Assembly: GCA_014706295.1 (NCBI GenBank)
Contig: JACSVZ010000004.1
Span: 13,092,484-13,156,483, forward strand
Origin: Lycocorax pyrrhopterus obiensis
Taxonomy: Eukaryota > Chordata > Aves > Passeriformes > Paradisaeidae
DNA: 64,000 bases
Direction of reading: 5' to 3'
The notes under the pieces are model-generated. The model saw only the letters and a program-made list of their open reading frames with translations, had not been told where the DNA came from and searched no databases. Made by a program: the position numbers and the translations under genes. Positions 1 to 39,400 of the stretch are shown one piece after another. The first letter of the stretch is position 1. The number at the start of each line of letters is the position of its first letter.

Positions 1-3000
1 CCACATTCACTGTTTCATCGAAAGAATTAAAAGCTAATTCTGTTACAGCTGGATCTTGATGCATATTCTCTCCAAGCTACAGATAGTTACAGACTCTTCT
101 GACAGAGAAGAGTGAGGATAACCCAGGAGCTCTGTGTTTAAGCACGAAAAACTTGGGAAGTTGTATTTGCTGCAGCTGAGATGCTCCATTCTAACCAACA
201 GGATGTGGGATACAGAGAAATGCCAGCACTTGACTGAAGAACCAAAAAATTACAGGGAAGAATGTTCCATTACAATGACCCAATCTTCAGTCTCTCCACT
301 TTTAGTTGTTTTCTTTCTGTTTTTATCCTTCAGACAGCTGTCCTCAGAAAGAAAAAAACAAGTTCTGTACCTCTGAAATATCTGAAACAGGCACTTGCAG
401 CTGTTACAGACAGGTGACAAGCAGAATCCTTCAAGAAGTCTTGTCTAGATAAGAGAGAGAAGGAATTTGCAAGACCGCTTTCAGATAAGACACATGACCC
501 TGGCCATCATTTGGAATTAAAAGTGTGCATTTCCTTATATTGTTGCAGTTTTGAGATAACAAAGTGTGTCTTTTCTTTGTAGTCAACAGACTTGGGATAA
601 AGCTCCCTTCTCCCCAAATCTTCTGTGCCTCTCACCTCTCTTCTAAGAGTCAGGAGAAAATTTTGTGGTCTGTTGCTTCTAGGACAGGCCCACCTTCTGG
701 AAGAGAAGGCTTCCAGAAGTAAAAGGCTTCCAAAGTCTCATAACCAAATTATCTGTAGAACAGCCACAAGAAAGCTTCATCTGTGCTGCCAGCATGTGTG
801 GGTAAGCAGAGCTGGGAACTGGACCTCTGTAAAGAGACAGAAAGAACATGGCCTAATGCTACACTGGAGCACTTGGAAACTTAGCCAGCACAAAGATCTG
901 CTTTTGGCTCAGGGTATGGGAAAAGCCCGGAGGAAAACAAAGCATGAACGTGTGCACCTAATGCAAATGAGAAAATGCAATAATTTGGGTGTTGAGGATG
1001 TGTTGTAAGAGGGCTGGAGGTGAGCCAGGTTAGCCTGGCACACGGAATACTGGCACAGAGCTCCACGTATCCAAGCAAGCCAAGGTTTCCGAGCCTCAGC
1101 AAACCATGTAGCAGTTTCCTAACTCTGGAAGAAATTCATCTTCCCCGAAGTCTTTGCAGAAGTGTACCCAGTTGTTCAGTATCAAATGAGGTCCGTTCTT
1201 CAAAGTGTCAAAGGCTGCCCCCCTCAGCTGTGTCACAGAGAATCCCATCACAGAGCACGCTCTGGGGCTTCCTCCTGTGGAGAGCGTCAGATTGTCCGGG
1301 ATCGCTGCTCCCGGGAGCACTGCTGGTGGTGGCTGCTGGAATGCCAGGAAGGGCTTAGCAAGGAGCGGGGTGGGGGAGGCGCTGCTCCAACTGAGCAATG
1401 CAAGGCAAGCAGCAGGCGCTGGATCCCAACAAATATGGCTTCTGGGAGCCACAATCAGCAACTCCAGCTGGGCCATTTGCTTAGGCTGCCTGCCAAAAGG
1501 TTTATAAAAAGAACAGTAAAGAATGTGCCATGGCTTTAAATATGAATTTCAAACACAGTGCAGCCAATATCCACATTTGTTGAGGCTTCCATCCCATAGC
1601 TTTTCTCTAAGGCTCAGTCAGGAATGCAAGGAGTTTCTCCTGCTGATCTAATTTTATCCCCTCGCAGATATCCACCAGCACGAAGGAATGAAGTAGAGCC
1701 AGGGCAGTTTCTCAATTACTTCCAGCTCTCAGAGAGGGGCTCAAAAGATAATAGTGAAGCAAGTACCACACAGCAAAGATGCTAAACCAGCCTATAATTT
1801 GTGTGTTGCTGTACACAGATCTTGTGATAATTTACTAATAGGCGACCCCAGCCTTTTCTCCAGCTGGTGCCTGTCCTAATACCACAGACATTTCTGTAAG
1901 AGTTTAACTGCAACAGAGCACAGCGGCAAACAGGAATGGCTGCTACACAATAAGTGAAATATGCAGGTGGTTTCCCCATCAGACATATGAGCTGGTTCCT
2001 CAAACGCCAACAATGACTATTTAGCAAGATGTAACTTTCCATTACCTAGGAGGTTTTGCATATTCTATATCCGCAGCACCTTAGCATGACTGGAGTTGTG
2101 TTTATTCAAGTTCACAGGAGAGCTGGCCCTGCCTGTACTGAACTTGTGCCAGCCACAAGGAGTGTCACCACCAAGGTTCAGCAACCTCCCAGACACAAAA
2201 AGGAAATCAAATCATTAAAGGAGTTTTTGTCCTCAAAATGGTACGTAGAACCTCACAGTGAGTATCAAAAGTCATTTGTTCAAAAGTGAGTTATATCACA
2301 GAGCATAAAACCCCCACACTGCCAGCACAGTAAACAGGTCAAATGTGGTAGCTGAATGATTTATTTGATTCTTCAATAAGCACACACATAAGCATCCCCT
2401 GCTGCTGCAAACACCTGGATGAGACCGGGTAGTGCAGCTAGAAATGAATCAGAACAATCACAGGCTTCTGATCTAATTAACACAACAGGCTGCCTCCTCC
2501 TTGTGACCTCACATCTGTACGAGACACTCACAGATGAGTAAAAAATGTGGAGTCTGTTGGGCTTTTTTCTTCCTGGTTTGAACACCAACCTGGAATGGCA
2601 GTGTGTGCACAAGGTACACACCACCTCTGGTAACGCCACGATTGCTAAAAATCAAAACGCACACACACACGTGCATAAACCCCTGACTAAACTGCACCAC
2701 TGAAGTGAGAGTATAAAATAGCCTGACAAATTCATGCCCCCCCCCACTAGACAAGGCTCTTCACCTGCCTTTTAAGAGCCAGGAGTTGCATCTTCAGCTA
2801 ACAGGATGGGTTTGTCATCAGAGGGATCAGAGCTCCACAAGGTCCTTCTTGCAGTGGGCAGGTCTTGTGCTCAGCATTTGTCCGAGTGCTGCTCTTGGGA
2901 AGCTGGAGGCAGCCCTGCAAGGCACTGAACATCTGCACACATCTACGGCACAAAGTCTCCTGCAATCTCTAAATGTTGCTTCTTTACAGATATGCTAGAA

Positions 3001-3250
3001 AAGGTCAAATTCAGGAAATAACAGTTTAACAACAAGCAAGGAAACAGAGGGCCAAAAGATTCTCCTCCCAAAGGTCAGCAAGATTCATCCCCTAGAGAAA
3101 TCCAAAAGTATTCAAATGCCTCATGGGACATACTGTCATTCTAAGGCTCGTGGCAGTGCTCTTAGAGAGTTCATGACCATGCTGTGAGGCAGCCAGCAAA
3201 AGGACTGTTTCAACACAGGGAAAAGAATAAATAAATCAAGACAGCCTGAA
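1..3250. other. Intergenic, no gene recognised
   Basis: This segment lies downstream of the TMEM63A poly(A) signals. Open frames on both strands are short, overlap one another and resemble no protein I know. In mammals EPHX1 ends tail-to-tail with TMEM63A, but I could not find its characteristic C-terminal sequence here. There is a GC-richer patch at about 1,020-1,510, ending in a TATAAAAA-like string near 1,502-1,509, a short CA run near 2,660 and a C run near 2,737. None of these is enough to call a gene. Confidence 0.5.
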
Positions 3251-3269
3251 ATTATTCTAAACTCAGTGT

Positions 3270-3275
3270 TTTATT
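3270..3275 (-). terminator. TMEM63A: Distal poly(A) signal of TMEM63A (AATAAA)
   Basis: AATAAA is read on the minus strand about 0.9 kb after the TMEM63A stop codon. It is followed by a T/GT-rich stretch, as expected downstream of a cleavage site. A second AATAAA at 3,446-3,451 could give a shorter 3' UTR. Which one is used cannot be decided from sequence alone. Confidence 0.55.
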
Positions 3276-3445
3276 GCTCCGTGATTATTAGTTACACTTT
3301 GACACATTGCACTTTGGAATAGATTAGCACCTACTACATAATTTAAAAACTTAGTATCTTACAACTCATATAATTGGCACTACAGAGAAAGCCCAGAGAT
3401 CTGGCATTTTAACCCAAGATTAAAAGAGATAAAATGTTTACATCC

Positions 3446-3451
3446 TTTATT
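3446..3451 (-). terminator. TMEM63A: Proximal candidate poly(A) signal of TMEM63A
   Basis: This AATAAA on the minus strand lies about 740 nt after the stop codon at 4,191-4,189. It is an alternative to the signal at 3,270-3,275. Confidence 0.4.
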
Positions 3452-4188
3452 GTTGGCAGGTGAACTTTCATTGTGGAAGGCCCTTAAAAATAGTGAACAG
3501 AAACTAACAACCTAAATGCCCTCCAAAAACATATAAAAAACAGTATCAGATAAATCACTCCCTTCTTTACACCAGTCTTTTTGCTTTGGTACTTTTAGTA
3601 TCCAAGTGCACAGTAATTCCCTCATCTCTTTCAAAGAAAAAAAAAGTACCATGATCAAGACTACGCTGACTATTTCGGGTGACAAGAGGAGAGACTCCCA
3701 CACACCATTCTCAGCACCCACGCAAACAGCATTTTATCAAAAGTGGCATTGTCTCAGGATTTAACACATCCCAAGAGGTTTATAAATAATAAATGTTGGG
3801 GGTTTTTAAAAAGGGAAGGATTATTTTGAATAAATAAATGACAGCTCTAATAGCTGCATTGGCTTTGGTGACCAGTTATCTGTATGCAGCATAAGTTATC
3901 TTCATAAGGCAAGTGATGAGATAGCGTAAGTGAAGTCCCTGAGGATCAGCATCTCCGTGTTCAACTTGTTTGTTTCACAACGTGTGTAGACAGCCTGGAA
4001 AACAATCAGTCCCAAGGCATCTTTTTTTTAATCTCCCAGCACAGCTGCAGACCACACAATGAATTATTTCTGTACCTCTTCTGCAGGCAGGAATACATAA
4101 GTAACACCAAATTCTTAGTAGGAGGTGGCAGCGAATTAGTTCTCCTAAACCTGGGCCAAGTGCTCCACCTTGTGTTAGTCCTCGGCGC

Positions 4189-32946
<28,758 letters not shown>

Positions 32947-34399
32947 TTTGTCTATCCCTTTAAAAGACAAAAAAGAAAAGAAAAGAAAAGGTGAAACCAA
33001 TTTGTGAAAAGCCTGGTTGGTATTTGTGAGATATACTAATATTACAAGTATAAAAAGTGCAGCAAGACCCAACCAGAAAACTGCTTTGGAAAAGAAGGTG
33101 CCTGCTTTGACAATCTCTTCCCTTCACATGTGAAATATTTTGCAATAACTGGCAGGTTCAGCTACCAGCAGTGCCCAGACAAGAATTCCAGACATCTAAC
33201 AAACCACATCCTCTACAGACATCTGAGCACAACAGCAGAAGACCCCTCCCCAAAAAACCTCCCTATAATTTAATCTATGTCATCAAACTACTTATTCCAG
33301 CCTGGACTATGATTCTAGGATCACACAGGGCGTTATTTATTCCAACAACAGCAGTTTGAAGATTTTGTTCCTAGTTGATGAGCATGTGTGAATGCACCAG
33401 CTTGTGAACTTTGTATTTAAATGTCAAAACCTTGAGATCATTAACAAATTCACCACTAATTCCACAGAAAAGAACTACTACACAAATACATACGCTCCTT
33501 TCTGTTCTCAGAATATCGTGTGATTTTCTTTTTTCAAAATAATTCAACTGAAAGGACAGCACAGTAATCACAGTGTGTTACAAACAAGAAAGAACAAAGA
33601 GTATTTCTCAGAGAACAGCCATCTACCGCATTTTAGTCAACTGACCTGATCAGACAACGTGGTAACATACAAGAATGCACGAGATTTGGCTATTGATACA
33701 AAGTTCTTTTTATCAGTGCAGGCAATTGCTCGTTTATCTTGGGGCTTTCCACTTCAAACATTTCCTTTCTTGGATTTTATGAACTTGCTGATTCCCAAGT
33801 ACTGCTTCATGCAGAACACACTTCTGACTGAAAAATTCACAAAGAAACCATTTCCCGAATAAAAACTTAATCATTCAAAAGCAAATATTGTAGGTCATCA
33901 TCACACAGGTCCAGGGACACTACTTTTGAGATGTCGAGCCTCTAAGAAGAATGCACATGTCTCTGGCGACAGCACTATTCTGGATGCTGAAAACAAAACA
34001 AAATAAAGAGTACAAATAACTACAAATTCTCCTTTTAAACAGCAGGAAAACAGCATGGCGAATACTCCTCCCAAAGCAGCATTTGTTTAATGTTGGACAG
34101 TGTGACACAGTGAGGAAGAAATTTTATCTCAGCTGACGTGTTTCATCACAGGAAAAAAAAAAAAAAAGAGAACGAAAAAAACCCCAACAACGCCCATAAA
34201 AGTTGTGCCATGACTCTATCCTTGATTTCTAAGGACTGAAATCTAGTGCTGACGGAAAAGAAAGTATTTTTGAAGAGCCTTCGGGTATCTCCAGCACAAG
34301 CCTGCATGCTAAACTCCAAGTAACACACTGGAGTTTATCAGGCACGGCTTCCAATTCTCGAAAGCTGTTCTTTTTAAACAAGCCAGCCGCCAGGAAGAT

Positions 34400-35000
34400 A
34401 AAGGGCAGGGGAAGCGCTCCCACGGGTGGGGCTGCGCCGCACGAACCCAGCGAGCACAGGCACGGGCTCCAGAAACGGGAGCCGGCTCCCGTGTGGCGCT
34501 GGGAGCCCGGCTGCGCTCCCGGCTCCGGCGGGGACGTGGAGCCGCGGCGGGCGGGGCCGGCTTCCCCAGGAGCACTTTGGAAAGCGCCGGGCTCGCCTCT
34601 GGCGCAGGGAGCGGGGTGGGCTGGCTCAGCCCCGCGCGGGGAGGGGACGCTGCTCCCGGCGCTGCCCGCCCCGGCGCAGCTGCGGGGGTCCCGCTGAGAG
34701 GGGGTCCCGCTGAGAGGGGGTCCCGCTGAAGAGGGGCCGCGCTCGTCTCTCCCGCTCCCCTCCCCGCGGCCCCGCACAGCGCCGCTCCCACCCTCGCTTA
34801 CCTGCGCTGGAGCGGGCTCTCCTACCCCCTCCCTTCCCTTCCCTGCCCTCCCGCCCCGCCACCTCACGGGCGGTCCCGGCCCCGGAGTTACGAGCGCCGG
34901 CAACAAGTGCCGGCTCTGCGCATGCGTGCGCGGCCCGCGGTCAGCGCTCCCCCGCCCCCGGAGCGCGCTCCCCGCTTCCCGCGGGCCCCACAGGCCGCCC
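34400..35000 (-). promoter_or_regulatory. TMEM63A: CpG-island promoter of TMEM63A
   Basis: A sharp rise in GC and CpG density in otherwise AT-rich DNA, on the upstream side of the TMEM63A start. No TATA box was seen, as is usual for CpG-island promoters of broadly expressed genes. The non-coding first exon and its donor lie inside. A 17-bp unit (GGGGTCCCGCTGAGAGG) is repeated about three times at 34,684-34,735, within the start of intron 1. Confidence 0.75.
34802..34910 (-). other. TMEM63A: Non-coding first exon (5' UTR) of TMEM63A
   Basis: On the minus strand a strong donor, CGCAG then GTAAGCGAGG, sits at 34,801-34,800. It would splice to the acceptor 11 nt upstream of the start codon (intron about 1.84 kb). 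The 5' end of the exon (transcription start) is not determined and the 34,910 limit is a guess. Additional untranslated exons are possible. Confidence 0.55.
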
Positions 35001-35580
35001 CTGCCGGGATAGTGCCACTCCCGTCAGGATAGTGCTCCTCCGGCCGGGACAGTGCCCCTCCGGCCGGGACAGTGCCACTCCCGTCAGGATAGTGTCGCTC
35101 CGGCCGGGACAGTGCCTCTCCGTCCGGGATAGTGCCACCCCCGTCAGGATAGTGCTCCTCCGGCCGGGACAGTGCCCCTCCGGCCGGGACAGTGCCACTC
35201 CCGTCAGGATAGTGTCGCTCCGGCCGGGACAGTGCCTCTCCGTCCGGGATAGTGCCACCCCCGTCAGGATAGTGCTCCTCCGGCCGGGACAGTGCCACCC
35301 CCGTCAGGATAGTGTCGCTCCGGCCGGGACAGTGCCGCTCCGGCCGGGACAGTGCCACTCCCGTCAGGATAGTGCTCCTCCGGCCGGGACAGTGCCACTC
35401 CCGTCAGGATAGTGTCGCTCCGGCCGGGACAGTGCCGCTCCGGCCGGGACAGTGTCTCCCCCGTCAGGATAGTGCCACTCCCGTCAGGACAGTGCCACTC
35501 CCGTCGGGATAGTGCCACTCCCGCCGAAGCAGTGCCGCTCCGGCCTGGACAGTGTCTCCCCCGTCGGGACAGGGCCGCCC
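35001..35580 (+). repeat. 20-bp GC-rich minisatellite, about 28 copies
   Basis: A tandem array with an exact 20-bp period. The common unit forms are CCGGCCGGGACAGTGCCACT and CCCGTCAGGATAGTGCTCCT. A 120-bp higher-order unit (six 20-mers) is repeated without any difference at 35,041-35,160 and 35,161-35,280. The array starts about 100 bp upstream of the presumed TMEM63A first exon. It lacks stop codons in several frames of both strands, which creates long spurious open frames. Confidence 0.95.
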
Positions 35581-35625
35581 CCGCGCCTCCCTCACGGAAC
35601 GGACCCTCAAATAACCGAGGGAAAG

Positions 35626-35697
35626 CTGCTGTTGCTGTTCAGCCTGGAGAAGAGAAGGCTGCGGGGAGACCTGATAGCGCCTACCAGTGCCTAAAAC
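35626..35697 (+). mobile_element. Small CR1 fragment, plus orientation
   Basis: Contains TTCAGCCTGGAGAAGAGAAG and the following GGGGAGACCTGATAGCG, an internal CR1 segment. It is cut at both ends and lies right after the minisatellite. Confidence 0.75.
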
Positions 35698-35840
35698 CAG
35701 AGCCAAACCGAGCGTTTTATAGCACAGGAAAAAAAAATCCCCGAGAAATGTGAGATGTGGTTTCCAGAGAGGTTTCACAATTTCAGGTCTGGTGAAGTGG
35801 GCAAGCACGCAGGTGGAAGTGGAGCAGGCCATACACTAAG

Positions 35841-36424
35841 ATCACAGAATCATGAAGTAGGGTGGTTTGGAAGGGACGGTAAATATCATCCAATTCCAAC
35901 CCCCTACCATGGGCAGGGACACCTTCCACTAGACCAGGTTGCTCAGAGCCCCATCCAACCTGGTCTTGAACACTTCCAGGGATGGAGCATCCACAGCTGC
36001 TCTGGGCAACCTGTGCCAGTGCCTCACCACCCTCATCGTGAAGAATTTCTTCTTAGTACCTAATCTGAACCTACCCTCTTTCAGTTTGAATCCATTCCCC
36101 GTTGTCCTATCACTACATGCCCTTGTAAAAGTCCCTCTCCAGCTTTCCTGAAGCCTCCTTCAGGTACTGGAAGGTGTTATAAGGTCTCCCAGGAGCTTTT
36201 CTCTTCTCTGGGCTGACCAATCCCAGCTCTCTGAGCCCGTCTTTGTAGGCGAGGTGCCCCAGCCTTTTGAGCATCTTCGTGGTCTCCAACACTCCAACAG
36301 GTCCACATCTTTCTTGTGCTGGGGGCCTCAGAGCCAGACTCAGCACTTCAGGTGGGGTCTCACAAGGGCAGAGTAGAGGGGGAGAATCACCTCCATCAAC
36401 TTGCTGGCCACACCTCTTTTGACA
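35841..36424 (-). mobile_element. CR1 LINE 3' fragment, minus orientation
   Basis: The plus strand shows the reverse complement of the CR1 3' end (ATCACAGAATCATGAAGTAG onward), then the AGCCCCATCCAACCTGG and CCTGTGCCAGTGCCTCACC blocks and on to the reverse-transcriptase-end region. 5'-truncated. Confidence 0.9.
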
Positions 36425-36429
36425 GGTAG

Positions 36430-39400
36430 CTCTGAAATAAATTAATAAATTAATGGTAGTAGCATGAATGTTCCATGAAATATGCATAGCCCTTTGTCTC
36501 CACACACCTATTCATATGCTGTAAATCGTAAAAAAACCCGAGACCTAGGGAGTTTAAGTTAATGAGTCAATGACAGACATGGGATGAGACCAATTCCAAG
36601 ACATCCTTTACAGGGGTTAATTGCTTCCAGACAACAGGCAGAAACACCGTACAGCAGGTCCTGCTGTCCACCTCTTCTCTACCCTTTATTTTAGTATTCC
36701 CTCAACAGCATTTGATACCCAGCATTGCCAACCATCCTCATCCTCCTGTGTCTTCATCCTTTGCCCTGACTGGCATGACTGCCCTCAATGAGCAGCAGGC
36801 ATACGAGGAAGAAGAAGGTTATGGTAATGATGAAAATGTAACAGTTCAGAGGGAACCATGGACCATTTTGCCCTCAAAGGTTTGCACCCCTACCTGCAGT
36901 CTAATGGATGAAGCAGCAGTGATGTCTTAGAACAGCAACCCACTCTAAAACCAACCAAAAATAATTAGGGCATTGCAAGGTTCAGTCTGATGTTGCATTG
37001 ATCAAAAGCTCAGTTATCTGTTGACTTTTATGTTTAAAAGGAATTAATGTCCCAGCTGCCAAGAAGCCACTGTCTGCTCCGTTTGACAGTCCTGCTCCTG
37101 CCTGTCCAACTTTAACTCCTTGTGTCCCTGCGTATTCAGACTCCATGGATTACTTAGGGCCCTGCATGCATAGCTGCTGTCCTGCTCCCTGACATTTTAT
37201 TAATCCACAATTTTTTTGCTCTGCCAAATCTTTGTTTCACTTTTCAGGAATGCCTGCTCAGTGGAGACCAGTGTCTGGCTGTATGTGTGCTATCTGCCTT
37301 CTCCCACTTCATCCCACTAGAAGAGAAAAGTCCTGGTCATCTACAGTCACTGAGAGACATTTCAAAACATAAGTTCATGATTTACCTAGCAGATGCATTG
37401 TAGATAATCTGTGATTTTAAATTGGCTGTAACAATCATGCTAGTTAGAAAATGACATGAAAGTTCTCAGCTCAGAGTGGTTCAGCTTCACTGATGGAATA
37501 AAGAAATCCCACTGTTTTTGAAGGATAATAATTGTTTTACCTTTAAACACACTCTCTCCTCTCTAGGGCCCTATTGGTGGGAAAGTTGTTTGGCATGAGT
37601 GTAGTAGACTTATTGTTCCATCCTGCCTTTTCTGGAACAACTCTTCCTGTGGACAACTTATTTCAAAACAGGATTTCAGAGTGGAATAATTATAATCACT
37701 TTCTTTTAAATTAAATTTTACTGATGTAGGTGCAGCAGAGTAGATCTACCATGTAGGTGAAGCTTCAGTGTGTGCTTGCCGCTCTTGCACTTCCAGGACC
37801 AAAATCTGTTTGCTTGGTTTTCTCACTGATTTCCTAAGCTGTTCATACTCTTGACTCTTGCCAGGTTTTCCAGAATTAAGAAGGCTTTTCTCTGGCTAGA
37901 TTATCTTACTCTGTAGTGTGAAATACGTGTTATTCAGTGATCTCAACATTGTAGTCTTGACATTCTTCAGTGTGATGACTTTTGCCTAGCTACAAAATAA
38001 TTTTTCCCTCTCTTTCTCACAAGAATAACATCAAGCTTTTGTCATTTGTTTTTGTTCTTCCTCTGTCTAGACAGGCTCTTTAGCTAAGTGGTGTGATTTT
38101 GTTTATCTCTAATTTCAACAGCAGAGTCACATTTCCCTCCTCCCTACCTCTTGTAAATAGGGTTTTGTTTACCACTGTCTGTTCTTTTGGTGACAAAAGC
38201 CACATACTGTCATTAGTTCACAAACGTTTAATTATGTTGCCTAGAGCAGATGGAAAACCACCCTCAGGACCTAGGGAGCAGGTCAATAGAATCTGAAATC
38301 CTTCCATCTTTCTTTTATTTTGCATCCTCCATATCCACTTCAACAGCTCTTTAGCACCAGGTTGAACAAGTGTGCAGCGTATTTACACTTCCATGTGTGA
38401 CTCTTCCCTTATTTTATTAAATGACCTTATGGCTGAAGAGCTCCCTTGTCACTTTAGTTTGATTTATCACAGCAGGACTTCCCTTGATGGGTGAACTCCC
38501 AACAGGACTTCAATAGTCTCTGGAGGTGAGTAGCAGGTGGCCTGATGCTTTGCCATGCGTGGCAACTCTCGCCGTGGTTTCTTCTCTCTGAAGAAACTCA
38601 TCAGCCCAGCTTGCTGTTCCTTACTTATCTGCCTATTCAAATATACCTTAATGGATTTAATTCAGGCTTCCAGCCTGGCAGCCCTTTGCTAGCTTCTAAT
38701 CTTTGCCTTCATCTGGCAATCGGTTTATAAGCCTCAATACACCACAGGATTCAGTGTGGGCATTATGGGGTTTTCCTTTGAAAGGTCTGAGCATTAATAT
38801 GTTTATAATATAAACAAACAAATAGAAAAACCTAGACAGATAGACAGATTTAAATGTCATAGTACAAATCAGCAAGCAGCAAGTCTTGATTTAAATTGAC
38901 AATCTACACTTCTTTTCTCTCTATTCTTTTTAATTGTTTTTGTCGTGCTGCTTCTCATTCGTAAGTTGATTTACGAGGTAGATTTACAAGGTAGATTTAC
39001 AAGGTAGAAATAGCCTTGCATTAAAGTTGGAATGTATTTTTATTGATCAATAGAACTATTATACAAAATATTTAACCTAATATATCTAGCCATAGATTAT
39101 AGAAATTTGCTTTTCGTTTACATTTTGTGTCAGATAGGAAATGGTGAATGGAGCATTGGTATTGATGCTTGAGCATGATTCATTTTTCTTGTCATCTCCA
39201 TCAAGTTATACTTGGATGAAAACTGGAATTTTATTAAAATACACAGGAAACTGCAATCTAAAATAGCAATGCTGAAAAGTACAGGAGGAAAAAGTAGGCT
39301 TATTGCAACATATTTTGCATAAACTTGATTTATGAAATGATGAATCCGTGAAGCTTCCTCATCATTCACCTCTGGGCAGGGTGAGGTTTTAAACCTTGTT

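Noticed and set aside
1..3250. Possible 3' end of EPHX1, the mammalian neighbour of TMEM63A
   Set aside because: No exon with the known EPHX1 C-terminal character was found on the plus strand.
34229..34906. 225-codon frame on the minus strand through the CpG island
   Set aside because: Stop-poor GC-rich DNA. It crosses the strong donor at 34,801, so it would be interrupted by splicing, and it resembles no protein.
34888..35518. Long open frames on both strands across the 20-bp array, encoding repeats such as RPGQCPSGRDS and SRPERHCPG
   Set aside because: The 20-bp unit has no stop codon in several frames, so open frames on both strands are forced by the repeat. There is no start or splice context and no known protein.
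36712..36930. 72-codon frame with an acidic EEEEGYGNDENV run
   Set aside because: Short, isolated, no partner exons and no family resemblance.
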